Assembly: GCA_016699675.1 (NCBI GenBank) | Contig: CP064985.1 | Location: 1,860,001 to 1,924,000 of the forward strand | Direction of reading: 5' to 3' | Length of the DNA stretch: 64,000 nt | From: Austwickia sp. | GTDB lineage: Bacteria; Actinomycetota; Actinomycetes; Actinomycetales; Dermatophilaceae | Shown here: positions 16,733-25,533 of the stretch, piece by piece | Layout: every line of letters begins with the position of its first letter | How positions within the stretch are numbered: position 1 is the stretch's first letter | The notes under the pieces: generated by a model | Database searches by the model: none | What the model saw: only the letters and a program-made list of their open reading frames with translations | What the model was told of the DNA's origin: nothing | Made by a program: the position numbers and the translations under genes

Positions 16733-17441
16733 AGCCGTCCTCCGCACTCGCCGGGGGGCGCCGCAGCCGGGGTCGGACCAGGCCCAGCTCGCAGGCGCGG
16801 ACGAGCACCTGGACCCGACTCTCGACCGAGAGCTTCTGCGTGAGCTGGCTGACCCGGGACTTGACCGCGGACTCGGTGATGTAGAGCTCGCTGGCCATCT
16901 CCGCGTTGGACAGGCCCTCCGCCAGCAGCTGCAACACCTCGAACTCGCGTTCGGTCAAGGACGCGACCAGGCCATCCGGGGCGACCTCGCGAGGGGCCGC
17001 CCCCGGTGCGCCGCTTTGAGCCCGAACGGACTCCACCAGCGCGGCCGTCACCGACGGGGACAGGACGTTGCGCCCCTCCACCACGTCGCGGATCGACTGC
17101 ACCAACAGCTCCGGTTCGCTGTCCTTGATGAGGTAGCCGGCCGCACCGGCCCGCAACGCGGGCACCACCGCCTCGGGGCCGGCGAACGTCGTGACGGCAA
17201 TCACTTTCACATCCGGCTGCGTCGCCGTGACCCGGCGCGTCGCGTCGATGCCGTTGAGAACCGGCATCTGCAGGTCCATCAGGACGACATCCGGCCTGAG
17301 CTGCGCACATATCTCGATGGCCTCGACCCCGTTGTGAGCCACACCGACGACCGTCATGTCCTGCGCCGCGGACACGAAGACCTTCAGGGCCTGGAGCATG
17401 AGCTGTTGGTCGTCGACGATGACCACCCGGATGGGCGACAT
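16728..17441 (-). CDS. LuxR/NarL-type response regulator
   Basis: 237 residues: receiver with phosphoacceptor Asp56 (VVLMDLQMPVLNGID), Thr/Lys switch residues (VTTFAGPEA, LIKDSEPE) and a LuxR DNA-binding domain (SLTEREFEVLQLLAEGLSNA, SRVSQLTQKLSVESRVQ). It is divergent from a small secreted peptide gene and from the histidine kinase at 17894, which is probably its partner (inference from position, since no other intact kinase is close). Confidence 0.92.
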   Translation of the reverse strand: MSPIRVVIVDDQQLMLQALKVFVSAAQDMTVVGVAHNGVEAIEICAQLRPDVVLMDLQMPVLNGIDATRRVTATQPDVKVIAVTTFAGPEAVVPALRAGAAGYLIKDSEPELLVQSIRDVVEGRNVLSPSVTAALVESVRAQSGAPGAAPREVAPDGLVASLTEREFEVLQLLAEGLSNAEMASELYITESAVKSRVSQLTQKLSVESRVQVLVRACELGLVRPRLRRPPASAEDGS

Positions 17442-17541
17442 GGGGATATCCGTTCTCGCGGCGCTGGGTTAACCTCGCTAGGAAGGCATTGTCGTCGCTT
17501 CAGCCCCCCCACCGTTACCTCTTCCCCCTCAGGAGTATCTT

Positions 17542-17763
17542 TTGCGTCCCCGACTGTCGGCCGCGGGCGTGGCCGCCCTGCTCATCGGCTCCCTCGTCGC
17601 GTCCCCCGCCTCGGCTGCTCCGCATGGGGTCGAGGCGGTCGACGCGTTCCCCGCAGGCGCCGCCGCTGAGGCTGTGCCTGACATCGGCGCGGTGACCGAC
17701 AACTGGTGGTGCGACCGGTTTCCCTCCTGGCCGGGGTGCACACTGGTCGTGACCACAGCCTGA
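17542..17763 (+). CDS. Small secreted peptide with a C-terminal Cys pair
   Basis: A 73-codon gene with TTG start and AGGAG at 17531-17535. It has a clear Sec signal peptide (RLSAAGVAALLIGSLVASP, cleavage expected after ASA near residue 25) and a short mature part ending NWWCDRFPSWPGCTLVVTTA, in which Cys57 and Cys66 could form a disulfide-closed loop rich in Trp and Pro. I do not recognise the family. It lies between the divergent response regulator and the histidine kinase, so it could be a signal for, or a target of, that system; this is inference. Confidence 0.6.
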   Translation: MRPRLSAAGVAALLIGSLVASPASAAPHGVEAVDAFPAGAAAEAVPDIGAVTDNWWCDRFPSWPGCTLVVTTA

Positions 17764-17893
17764 GGCTCACTGCGCCGCCCGCGATCCGGGCAGTGCGGCC
17801 CCCACAAGCGAGGCGCGGATCACCCGCCGCCCCTGACCTCGCCGCGCGAGGGCGTTCCTGTTGATTGACCTTCTCTCGATCAGGGAGGACCCG

Positions 17894-19144
17894 GTGAAGG
17901 CCCTGATCGGGCGAACCCCAGACCGCGGGCGGCAGGTTCACCTTCCGCGGCTTGGCCTCACGTCTCTGAGCCCGACCCAATGGCTTGCCATCGGAGTCAT
18001 CGGGTGGGCCGCGATCGCCAGCTCCAGCCTCGTGATCGCGGCGTTCGTCGCCGACGTCCCAGGCGTGACTCGGTTGGCCATGGTGGTGGCGGCCCTCGGC
18101 ATGTATGCGCCGCTCATCGGCGTAGCGCTGAACCGTCGGTTCGCCCCGGTCTTCCTGCTCACCCTCCCGGCGGCGGGTGAGGCCTTCGAACTGGCTCACG
18201 TGGGCGAGCCGATCATGCGAGACATGCGCAACTCGCTGATGCTCGCGACCGTCATCGTCGCGGGAGCGGCGGCCTATCGCGCGGACCGGCGGGTCGTGGC
18301 GGCGACCCTTGGCGTGTATTTCGCCGCTAAGACCTTCACGCTCACCATCCGACCGGACCTGACGGGACAGCTGTTCTTCGCCGAGTTCCCGGCGACGGGC
18401 CTGTTGGTCGGCCTGATGTGGGTGGTGGGCGCGGCCGTCCGACGCCGCCAGGCCGCCGAGCTGCGGGTGGCGGAACTGGCGGAGCAGGCGCAACTCGCCC
18501 GCGAGCGCGAACGGTCCCTGCTGGCCCGTGAACTGCACGATGTGGTGGCCCACGAACTCACGATCATCGCCATGCAGGCCACGTTGATGCGGATGAGCAC
18601 GGAGCCCGACGACGTCGCCGCGGCCCGCCAGGTCATCGAGGAAACGTCGCGGCGCGCCCTCGACGAGCTCAAGAGGTTGCTGCTCGTCCTGCGCACCAGT
18701 GACGTCCTGCCTGAGACGGCCGCGGCGCAGCAGGCCTCGGTCGCCTCGGTCGTCCAGGCGATCGCGGAACAGCTCCGCGGCCTGGGCCACGAGGTGACCG
18801 CGTCCTGTCAGGCCGGGGCCCTCCCGCGAAGCGTCGAACTGGCCGCGGACCGGGTGCTGCGGGAGACCGCCACGAACATCGTCAAGCACTCTCCCGAGGG
18901 TTCCTCGGTGTCGATCGAGGTCGTGGACGACGGCGCGGCGCTGTCGATCGTGGTCGCCAACACCGTCACCGATCACCGCGCGCGTGGCTCGATCTCATCG
19001 ACCCACCTCGGCCTGCCGGGCCTGGAGGAGCGGCTGTCCCTGCTGCGGGGCACGTTCAGCGCCGGCCGCGAGGGAGACCGTTGGGTCGTCCGGTCGGTCA
19101 TTCCGCACCGTCCCGGCGACGCCCCGCCCGCGTCGCCCGAGTAA
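17894..19144 (+). CDS. Membrane sensor histidine kinase (HisKA_3 type)
   Basis: The GTG at 17894 follows GGGAGGA and is preferred over the TTG at 17861, giving 416 residues. There are about six N-terminal membrane helices (from WLAIGVIGWAAIASSSLVIA to LVGLMWVVGAAV), a short linker, the phosphoacceptor His215 in ARELHDVVAHELTIIAMQ, and a HATPase domain with N-box RETATNIVKHS and G-box LGLPGLEERLSLL. It is the likely partner of the regulator encoded at 16728-17441, although the two genes are divergent and separated by the small peptide gene. Confidence 0.9.
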   Translation: MKALIGRTPDRGRQVHLPRLGLTSLSPTQWLAIGVIGWAAIASSSLVIAAFVADVPGVTRLAMVVAALGMYAPLIGVALNRRFAPVFLLTLPAAGEAFELAHVGEPIMRDMRNSLMLATVIVAGAAAYRADRRVVAATLGVYFAAKTFTLTIRPDLTGQLFFAEFPATGLLVGLMWVVGAAVRRRQAAELRVAELAEQAQLARERERSLLARELHDVVAHELTIIAMQATLMRMSTEPDDVAAARQVIEETSRRALDELKRLLLVLRTSDVLPETAAAQQASVASVVQAIAEQLRGLGHEVTASCQAGALPRSVELAADRVLRETATNIVKHSPEGSSVSIEVVDDGAALSIVVANTVTDHRARGSISSTHLGLPGLEERLSLLRGTFSAGREGDRWVVRSVIPHRPGDAPPASPE

Positions 19145-19385
19145 CGGGCCCGCGTGGCCGGCCCGACTCCGCGCCCGTCTCGTCGTCCGAGGAGGGCGAG
19201 CGCCGTCTTGGACGGGTGATCCAACTTTCGTCGGAATGTCACGGCCCGCACCCCGGCGAACGAGGGATTCTCGCCGTCTCGGCTGGCTCGGGGCCCGGGC
19301 CGCGCCGCATGCTGATGGAGCCGGGTAACAGGGGACTCGGCACCTGACCTGACGGTCACCCTCCCGCTACGGGGGACGGGGAGCG

Positions 19386-19437
19386 AACAGGCCCGGATGA
19401 GACAGGAGCTTCGCGTTCCTGCTCGTCCGGGCCTGTT
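19386..19437 (+). terminator. Strong stem-loop ending in a T-run
   Basis: AACAGGCCCGGA at 19386-19397 pairs with TCCGGGCCTGTT at 19426-19437, with further pairing TGAG/CTCG inside; the 3' arm runs into TTT. It is about 240 bases after the histidine-kinase stop, the only plus-strand gene it could end. Confidence 0.6.
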
Positions 19438-19473
19438 TGCGTCTGGTCAGAAAGTTCACGGGGCGAACATGAC

Positions 19474-19512
19474 ACTGCGGCGGACCCACCCCCACGATGG
19501 GTCCGCCGCAGT
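19474..19512 (-). terminator. 15-bp perfect stem-loop
   Basis: ACTGCGGCGGACCCA (19474-19488) pairs exactly with TGGGTCCGCCGCAGT (19498-19512). It starts 41 bases after the stop of the minus-strand zinc-ribbon gene that ends at 19553 and is a good candidate for its terminator. Confidence 0.7.
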
Positions 19513-19552
19513 CTTGCGAAGGCGCCGACCGCACGACGGCGCGCTGAGGAAG

Positions 19553-19873
19553 TCAGAGGGCCTTGTCGAGGCGGTCCAGGCCGGTCATCTCGACCAGGAC
19601 GTCATCGATGGCCAGGACGAGACCGAACTCGATCGAGGTGACGCCGCACGTCGGGCACTGCGCCGGACGTACGCCCGGGTGGCTCGCGCCGGGCAGGACG
19701 TCGATCGCCGAGTCACCCGCGGCCTGACAGGTGGGGCACGCGGCCGTCACCTGACCGGACGTGGCGGGAACCGCCGCCGGGATCTCGCAGGAGGCGGCGG
19801 CCCGTGCCGCAGCGGCGGTGCGACGACCGCGCTCGATGGTGGGCCTGCTGATCGTGGCGCTCATGCGGCTCAT
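19553..19873 (-). CDS. Short zinc-ribbon-like protein, unrecognised family (paralogue 1)
   Basis: 106 residues, soluble. An Ala-rich N-terminus is followed by two CPTC knuckles (Cys46/49 and Cys73/76) and a C-terminal helix GLVLAIDDVLVEMTGLDRLD. It shares CPTC-x(n)-CPTCG, S(I/V)E(F/W), (L/V)AI and LDRLD with the gene at 20081-20401, so the two are paralogues. The Cys pairs could hold zinc. I do not recognise the family and give no function. A strong hairpin follows the gene. Confidence 0.65.
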   Translation of the reverse strand: MSRMSATISRPTIERGRRTAAAARAAASCEIPAAVPATSGQVTAACPTCQAAGDSAIDVLPGASHPGVRPAQCPTCGVTSIEFGLVLAIDDVLVEMTGLDRLDKAL

Positions 19874-20080
19874 GACTCTCTCCCCTGCTTCATTCGTGGG
19901 TGGCGTTGGCTGCCGTCACGCCCTGCAAGTCGGCCGCCAATTCGGCTGGCTAAGTGCGGAAACCGGGGCTTTAACAACTCTTGACGATGTTTACCGTCGC
20001 CTTGAATCTCCCCTTGACTTCCCATGGTGAACAGCGGGGCAGCCGCAGGTTCTTTGCCCGGATCGGCCTCTCGGCCGGCC

Positions 20081-20401
20081 TCATTCAGGGAGCGCCACGG
20101 TCCTGGCCGGCGCCTCGTCGACGGCCTGGACGGCCGCATCCAGCCGGTCAAGCCGCGTGATCCGATCCAATTCGGCCTGAATGGCGACGGCCAGGTCCCA
20201 CTCCACGGAACACAGTCCGCACGTGGGGCAGACGGCCCGTCCCGGCTCCGGCGTACGTTCGTTGCTTGTCGCTTCCGGATCGTCCCATCCCAGGCAGGTC
20301 GGGCAGGTGCCGATGTACGCCGCGAGCGTCTCCGCGTCGCGAACGGCCTGAAGGGCGGAGGCGGCCGAGCGTGGGCCGATCATCGCGCTGTGCGTGTCCA
20401 T
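20081..20401 (-). CDS. Short zinc-ribbon-like protein, unrecognised family (paralogue 2)
   Basis: 106 residues from the ATG at 20401 (MDTHSAMIGPRSAAS); a longer frame from 20473 exists but its extra N-terminus is Arg-rich and has no match in the paralogue. Two Cys pairs, GTCPTCLGWDD and AVCPTCGLCSVEWD, are followed by the helix LAVAIQAELDRITRLDRLD. It is the second copy of the same family as 19553-19873, on the same strand, with a 207-base AT-richer gap between them that probably holds the promoter of paralogue 1. Confidence 0.65.
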   Translation of the reverse strand: MDTHSAMIGPRSAASALQAVRDAETLAAYIGTCPTCLGWDDPEATSNERTPEPGRAVCPTCGLCSVEWDLAVAIQAELDRITRLDRLDAAVQAVDEAPARTVALPE

Positions 20402-20713
20402 GACTGAATCCCCTAAGAAACTGCGTCGGCGCACCCAGCGCCGAACGATCCCCAATAACGAACGCATTCCCACGTGCGTCCGACACTCCTATCGGCGAAC
20501 TGTTCCGACGTCTTAGACGAATGTCCTGAAATGCGTCGCTCTCCCCGGAACAGCCAGCGGTGATCTGGACGAATCACCAGTTCGAGGGCGGTCGGCGGAG
20601 CGCGGTCGAGGCTTTGGCGCCGGGCGTCGCACGCGCCCGGTGAGAACGCCTAGGAAGCGCGCGAGAATGCAGCTATCGTCTTGGTGCATAGGGTTATTCG
20701 ACGCGGAGGATGG
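20402..20713. other. Divergent intergenic region
   Basis: No gene supported. It should carry the promoters of the zinc-ribbon gene (leftward) and the SGNH hydrolase (rightward). A TATCGT hexamer near 20671 is a possible -10 for the latter; nothing else was recognised. Confidence 0.3.
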
Positions 20714-21661
20714 ATGGTGCGGAAGCTGCGGCCGGGCGTCGCTGTCGGCGTCGCCGCCGTGCTCCTGGTGGGTACGGCGGGAACGGCCGGCATCTCCCGG
20801 CTCGGCGCGTCCCCTGCGGCCACCGATGTGCCGACCCTCGCCGAGGCCCGACGCGACGCCGCCGCGGCTGCACCGGCAGCACCGGCTGCCCGGGGCGCCG
20901 CCGGTCCGAGCTACGCCACGGACCGTCCGGTCCAGGCCACCCCCAGCGCGGGCCCGCCCCCGTTGCCGCTGACGACCGACGACTACGGCGATCCGAACGC
21001 GGTCATCATCCGCGTCCCCGACCGCGACTACGGCAGCGGCTACCACGGCGATTACGGGGTCTACCACCGAGAGACCTCGCCGCCGGACCAGCTCGCCGCG
21101 GCGGCCGCCGCGAGCAACGGCTGCCTGGTCGTCGGTGACTCCATCGCCACGTTCGTGGTCCGGGATCTGGTGGCCGACCTGCGGCGTACGTCGGGGGACG
21201 AGTGCGTCTACGACACGTGGCCGGGGCGGGCGACCGAGGGAACGGCCAATGCCCTGCTGGAGATCAAGCGCAAGCACGGCCTCCCGCCGCGGGTGATCGT
21301 CATGAGCGGGACCAACGACATCTTCAACCCGCCGCTCTTCGAGCGGCAGATGAACCGCCTCATCGACGGGATCGGGCCGGGGCGCGAGATCATCTGGGTC
21401 AACACCTTCGACTCGCGGCGTCCCACCACCGAACAGTCCGCGGCCGACGAGCGCAACACCGCCTGGATCAATTCGGTCCTGCAGGCCAAGGCCGCCCGCA
21501 CGCCCGCCCTGCACCTCGTGCGCTGGGACTCGCTGTTCCGCGGCGACGCGCACAACGTCGAGGTCCTGCTGTCCGATGGCGTCCACCCCAACGCGGCCGG
21601 CATCGACGCGATGGTCGACCTGGTGCGGGCCTCCCTGGCGGCCCCCGGCGGCGACAGCTGA
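20714..21661 (+). CDS. Secreted or membrane-anchored SGNH/GDSL hydrolase
   Basis: 315 residues from ATG 20714 (MVRKLRPGVAVGV); a GTG at 20681 in the same frame is the alternative start. The N-terminal hydrophobic helix (GVAVGVAAVLLVGTAGTAGI) is a signal peptide or anchor, then an Ala/Pro-rich stretch to about residue 80. The catalytic domain shows block I CLVVGDSIATF (Ser about 142), block III VIVMSGTNDIF and block V LLSDGVHPNAAG with the Asp/His. Such SGNH domains remove or transfer acyl groups on cell-wall glycans or lipids outside the cell; the substrate is unknown. Confidence 0.82.
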   Translation: MVRKLRPGVAVGVAAVLLVGTAGTAGISRLGASPAATDVPTLAEARRDAAAAAPAAPAARGAAGPSYATDRPVQATPSAGPPPLPLTTDDYGDPNAVIIRVPDRDYGSGYHGDYGVYHRETSPPDQLAAAAAASNGCLVVGDSIATFVVRDLVADLRRTSGDECVYDTWPGRATEGTANALLEIKRKHGLPPRVIVMSGTNDIFNPPLFERQMNRLIDGIGPGREIIWVNTFDSRRPTTEQSAADERNTAWINSVLQAKAARTPALHLVRWDSLFRGDAHNVEVLLSDGVHPNAAGIDAMVDLVRASLAAPGGDS

Positions 21662-21755
21662 CCCGGCCGAGGCCGGCTCCAATCCCGGTGTGACCTTTGC
21701 CGGTCCAGGCTCGTTCAAGCGGCATCGGCGCCCGCGGCTCACGATACTGACTGCC

Positions 21756-24700
21756 ATGACCGACGCCCCCGCCACGGAACTGCAGACCGGCCCCGAGTCC
21801 CTCGCCTCCCTCGTCGAGGAGTCCGTCGCGCTCGCCCACCGCTGGTACGCCGCCACCGAGGCCGGACAGACCCCGGCGGAGCGCGCCACGACCACCCAGC
21901 TGGCCTCGCTCGTGCGCGACGAGACCGGTTTGGACCTGGCCGTGAAGTTCGTGGACCGGGTGGCCCGCCCGGAGGACAGCCGCGTGGCGGCCCGCGACCT
22001 GGCCAGGATGTCGGCCAAGGACGCCAAGGGATTCCTCGGACGGCTGGATCGCAGCCTGCTGGCGATGGGCACCGTCGCGGCGCCGCTGGCGCCCCCGCTC
22101 GTCGTACCGCTGGCTCGCTGGCGGCTGCGCCAGATCATCGGCCACCTGGTGGTGGATGCGCGCGACCCCGCGCTCGCCGAGCACCTCGCCGCGCAGCGGG
22201 CGCAGGGCTTCCGGCAGAACGTCAACCTCCTCGGTGAGGCCGTGCTGGGCGAAGCGGAGGCGGCCAGCCGCACCCGGCGTACGACGCAGTTGCTCGAGCG
22301 GTCCGACGTGGATTACGTCTCGATCAAGGTGAGCTCGCTGGTGTCCCAGATCTCCACCTGGGACACGGAGGGCACGGTGAACCGGTGCATCGAGCGGCTG
22401 CGGCCGCTGTATCGGGTCGCCGCCGCCAAGTCGCCGAAGTCCTTCGTGAACCTCGACATGGAGGAATACCGGGACCTCGACCTGACGATGGAGCTGTTCA
22501 CCCGCCTGCTCGACGAGGAGGAGTTCCTCGACCTGGAGGCGGGGATCGTGCTGCAGGCGTACCTGCCCGATGCCCTGCCCGCCATGGAACGCCTCATCGC
22601 CTGGGCGCAGGACCGTCGCGCCCGGGGCGGGGCTCGCATCAAGATCCGCCTGGTCAAGGGCGCCAACCTCGCGATGGAGCAGGTCGAGGCGCTCATCCAC
22701 GGGTGGAAGCAGGCGCCCTATCCCACCAAGGACGACGTCGACGCGAACTACCTGCGCTGCGTGGAGCGTTGCCTGCGCCCGGACTTCGTCGACGCCGTCC
22801 GGCTGGGGGTGGCCAGCCACAACCTCTTCGACGTCGCGATGGCGCACCTGCTCAGCGAGCGCCGCGGCGTGGCCCACGCGCTGGACGTGGAGATGCTGCA
22901 GGGCATGGCGCCCTCGCAGTCCCGCGCGGTCAAGGACGACGTGGGCACGGTCCTGCTCTACACCCCGGTCGTCGCACCGGAGGACTTCGACGCGGCGGTG
23001 GCGTACCTGATTCGGCGGCTGGAGGAGAACGCCAGCGAGGAGAACTTCCTGCACGCGCTCTTCGCGGCGCCGGAGCCTGGGGTGCCGGAGCCGGGAGCGC
23101 CGCAGCCAGGGTTGCCGCAGCCAGGCGTGCTGCGGCCGGGCGCACCCGAGTCGGGGGCGCCGGCGCCCGGAGCGCCGGGGCGGGAGGGACCGAGCGGTAC
23201 GGCGAGCGGGGCGGGGCACGACTCGCCCATGACCGACCAGGAGCACCGGTTCCGGGCGAGCGTCGAGCGCGCCCTCGACGTACCCGTCGGGGCGCGTCGG
23301 TCGACGCAACGGCGGCCCATCACCGACACGTTCGCCAACACCTCCGACTCCGATCCCGCGCTGCCCACCACCCGCGCCTGGGCGCGGGCCGCCCTCGACG
23401 CCGAGCCGAAGCCGCTGACGAGCCCGATCCTGGCGTCCAGCGAGGACGTGGGCCGCACCGTCGAGGCTGCCGTCCGGGCGCAGGAGGCGTGGGCCGCGCG
23501 GCCGGCCATCGAACGGGCCAAAGTGCTGCGCGAGGCCGGCCGTCAGCTCGAGGCGCGCCGCGCCGAGCTGCTCACGATCATGGCCCACGAGGGCGGCAAG
23601 ACCGTCGCCGAGGGCGACCCCGAGGTGTCCGAGGCGATCGACTTCGCCACCTATTACGCCGACAGCGCCCTCGGCCTGGAGCACGGGCCGTCCTGCGACG
23701 GTGCGGCGTTCACCCCCGACAAGGTCGTCCTCGTCACGCCCCCGTGGAACTTCCCCGTGGCGATCCCGCTCGGTGGCGTCCTGGCCGCACTGGCCGCAGG
23801 GTCGGCGGTCGTCATCAAGCCGGCCCACCCCACGGTGGGCTGCGTGGAGGTCGGCGCCGAGGCCCTCTATGCCGCGGGGGTTCCGCGGGAGGCGCTCCAG
23901 GTCGTGCGGGTCGGCAGCCGCGACATCGGGCGGGAGCTGGTCGCGCACCCCCAGGTCGACACGGTGATCCTCACCGGTTCCAGCGAGACGGGCGCGATGT
24001 TCGCGTCGTGGCGGACCGACCGGGCGGCCGGACCCCGCGTGTACGGCGAGACGTCCGGCAAGAATGCCCTCGTCATCACCCCGGCGGCGGACCTCGACCT
24101 GGCCGTGGCCGACCTGGTCAAGTCGGCCTTCGGGCACGCCGGCCAGAAGTGCTCGGCCGCCTCCCTGGCCATCCTCGTCGGCTCGGTGGCCACCTCGGAG
24201 CGGTTCCGGCGCCAGCTCGTCGACGCGGTGAGCTCGCTGCGGGTCGGCTGGCCGGACGACCTCGGCGTCACCATGGGCCCGGTCATCGAGCCGCCCGAGG
24301 GCAAGCTGCTGCGCGCCCTCACCACGCTGGAGCCCGGCGAGTCCTGGCTCGTCGAGCCCCGCCGGCTCGACGACACCGGCCGGCTGTGGTCGCCGGGTCT
24401 GAAGGAGGGCGTGGCGCCGGGATCGTTCTTCCACCTCACCGAGGTGTTCGGCCCCGTGCTCGGGCTGATGACCGCCCGGAACCTGGACGAGGCGATCGAG
24501 CTGCAGAACGCCACGGCGTACGGCCTGACCGGCGGCCTGCACAGCCTCGACGAGAAGGAGATCGACCGCTGGCTCGACGCCGTCGAGATCGGCAACGCCT
24601 ACGTGAACCGGCACATCACCGGCGCGATCGTGCGGCGCCAGTCGTTCGGCGGATGGAAGCAGTCCGTGCTGGGGCCGGGCGCGAAGGCGGGCGGGCCGAA

Positions 24701-25400
24701 CTACGTGGCGCAGCTCGGCACGTGGCGACCCAGCGGCGCCCCGCAGCGCCTCGGCGATCCGGACGGGGCCACCCGGCAGGCGCTCAAGGGCCTGCTGCCG
24801 CTCCTCGACGAGCGCGCCGATCGCACCTGGCTGCGGGCCGCGGTCGGCAGCGACGCCCACGCGATCGAGACCGAGTTCGGCCGGGCCATCGACGAGTCGC
24901 ACCTCGTCGTGGAGTCGAACGTCTTCCGCTACCGCAACCAGCCGCTCGTGTGGGTGCGCACCTGCCCCGGGGCTCGGATCGCCGAGCTGCTGCGGGTCAT
25001 CCTCGGCGGCGTCGCCACCGGGACCCCCGTGCGGGTGAGCCTCGACCCGGACACCTCCGCCCACCTCAAGGGCCTCGACGGGCGCGACGACGAGACGAGC
25101 GCCGCGCTGCGGGTGCTCAACCCGCACGTCGACCGGGCCGAGACCACGGCCCAGTTCCTGGCCCGCGTGGACCGGGAGGAGGTCGGCGGCGGCCGCATTC
25201 GCATCGTCGGCGAGGACCCGGCCCTCGTGCGCGAGTTGGCGCAGGCCGACGGCACCGGGATCACCGTCTTCGCCGGTCAGGTGCTGGCGACGGGTCGGCG
25301 CGAGCTGCTCGTCCTGCTCCGCGAGCAGGCGGTGAGCCGCACGATGCACCGGTTCGGGCACGTCGCTGGGACGAAGGCGGGCGGTCACCCGGTCGAGTGA
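21756..25400 (+). CDS. putA: Bifunctional proline dehydrogenase / delta-1-pyrroline-5-carboxylate dehydrogenase
   Basis: 1214 residues from the ATG at 21756. The FAD-dependent proline dehydrogenase barrel covers about residues 90-430 (IKVSSLVSQISTWDTEG, NLDMEEYRDLDLTMELF, KIRLVKGANLAMEQ). The NAD-dependent P5C dehydrogenase covers about 520-1010, with the catalytic Cys near 799 in GHAGQKCSAASL and Glu in TGSSETG; a C-terminal PutA-type tail follows. Together they oxidise proline to glutamate. There is no N-terminal ribbon-helix-helix, so it does not act as a DNA-binding repressor. Between the two enzymes, at about 438-485, is a repeated proline/glycine linker (PEPGVPEPGAPQPGLPQPGV and more) that is not usual for the family. 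Confidence 0.95.
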   Translation: MTDAPATELQTGPESLASLVEESVALAHRWYAATEAGQTPAERATTTQLASLVRDETGLDLAVKFVDRVARPEDSRVAARDLARMSAKDAKGFLGRLDRSLLAMGTVAAPLAPPLVVPLARWRLRQIIGHLVVDARDPALAEHLAAQRAQGFRQNVNLLGEAVLGEAEAASRTRRTTQLLERSDVDYVSIKVSSLVSQISTWDTEGTVNRCIERLRPLYRVAAAKSPKSFVNLDMEEYRDLDLTMELFTRLLDEEEFLDLEAGIVLQAYLPDALPAMERLIAWAQDRRARGGARIKIRLVKGANLAMEQVEALIHGWKQAPYPTKDDVDANYLRCVERCLRPDFVDAVRLGVASHNLFDVAMAHLLSERRGVAHALDVEMLQGMAPSQSRAVKDDVGTVLLYTPVVAPEDFDAAVAYLIRRLEENASEENFLHALFAAPEPGVPEPGAPQPGLPQPGVLRPGAPESGAPAPGAPGREGPSGTASGAGHDSPMTDQEHRFRASVERALDVPVGARRSTQRRPITDTFANTSDSDPALPTTRAWARAALDAEPKPLTSPILASSEDVGRTVEAAVRAQEAWAARPAIERAKVLREAGRQLEARRAELLTIMAHEGGKTVAEGDPEVSEAIDFATYYADSALGLEHGPSCDGAAFTPDKVVLVTPPWNFPVAIPLGGVLAALAAGSAVVIKPAHPTVGCVEVGAEALYAAGVPREALQVVRVGSRDIGRELVAHPQVDTVILTGSSETGAMFASWRTDRAAGPRVYGETSGKNALVITPAADLDLAVADLVKSAFGHAGQKCSAASLAILVGSVATSERFRRQLVDAVSSLRVGWPDDLGVTMGPVIEPPEGKLLRALTTLEPGESWLVEPRRLDDTGRLWSPGLKEGVAPGSFFHLTEVFGPVLGLMTARNLDEAIELQNATAYGLTGGLHSLDEKEIDRWLDAVEIGNAYVNRHITGAIVRRQSFGGWKQSVLGPGAKAGGPNYVAQLGTWRPSGAPQRLGDPDGATRQALKGLLPLLDERADRTWLRAAVGSDAHAIETEFGRAIDESHLVVESNVFRYRNQPLVWVRTCPGARIAELLRVILGGVATGTPVRVSLDPDTSAHLKGLDGRDDETSAALRVLNPHVDRAETTAQFLARVDREEVGGGRIRIVGEDPALVRELAQADGTGITVFAGQVLATGRRELLVLLREQAVSRTMHRFGHVAGTKAGGHPVE

Positions 25401-25511
25401 GTCACCGTCCCGCCGCGGTGGCGCGGCGCGGCCGCAGACGCCGTACGTCGTGAGCACCCGGCGTACGGCGTTCCGAGCCCGCTGCAATCTCCGCGGAAGT
25501 GATGCAAGTCT

Positions 25512-25533
25512 GCATGTTATGCTGCAAACATGC
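25512..25533. promoter_or_regulatory. Inverted repeat and -10 over the antitoxin start codon
   Basis: GCATGTT (25512-25518) and AACATGC (25527-25533) form a perfect 7-bp inverted repeat that includes the antitoxin ATG (25530). TATGCT at 25518-25523 fits a -10 box only 7 bases before the ATG, so transcription may be leaderless and repressed by the antitoxin itself. Confidence 0.5.

Larger units (their letters stand above)
19145..19552. other. Gene-free stretch with two strong hairpins
   Basis: No convincing gene follows the kinase stop. The region holds the two hairpins listed separately (19386-19437 and 19474-19512); otherwise nothing is recognised. Confidence 0.5.

Noticed and set aside
23065..23205. 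CRISPR-like or tandem DNA repeat in putA
   Set aside because: The repetition is at the protein level (Pro-Gly linker) with variable codons and is in frame within the gene.
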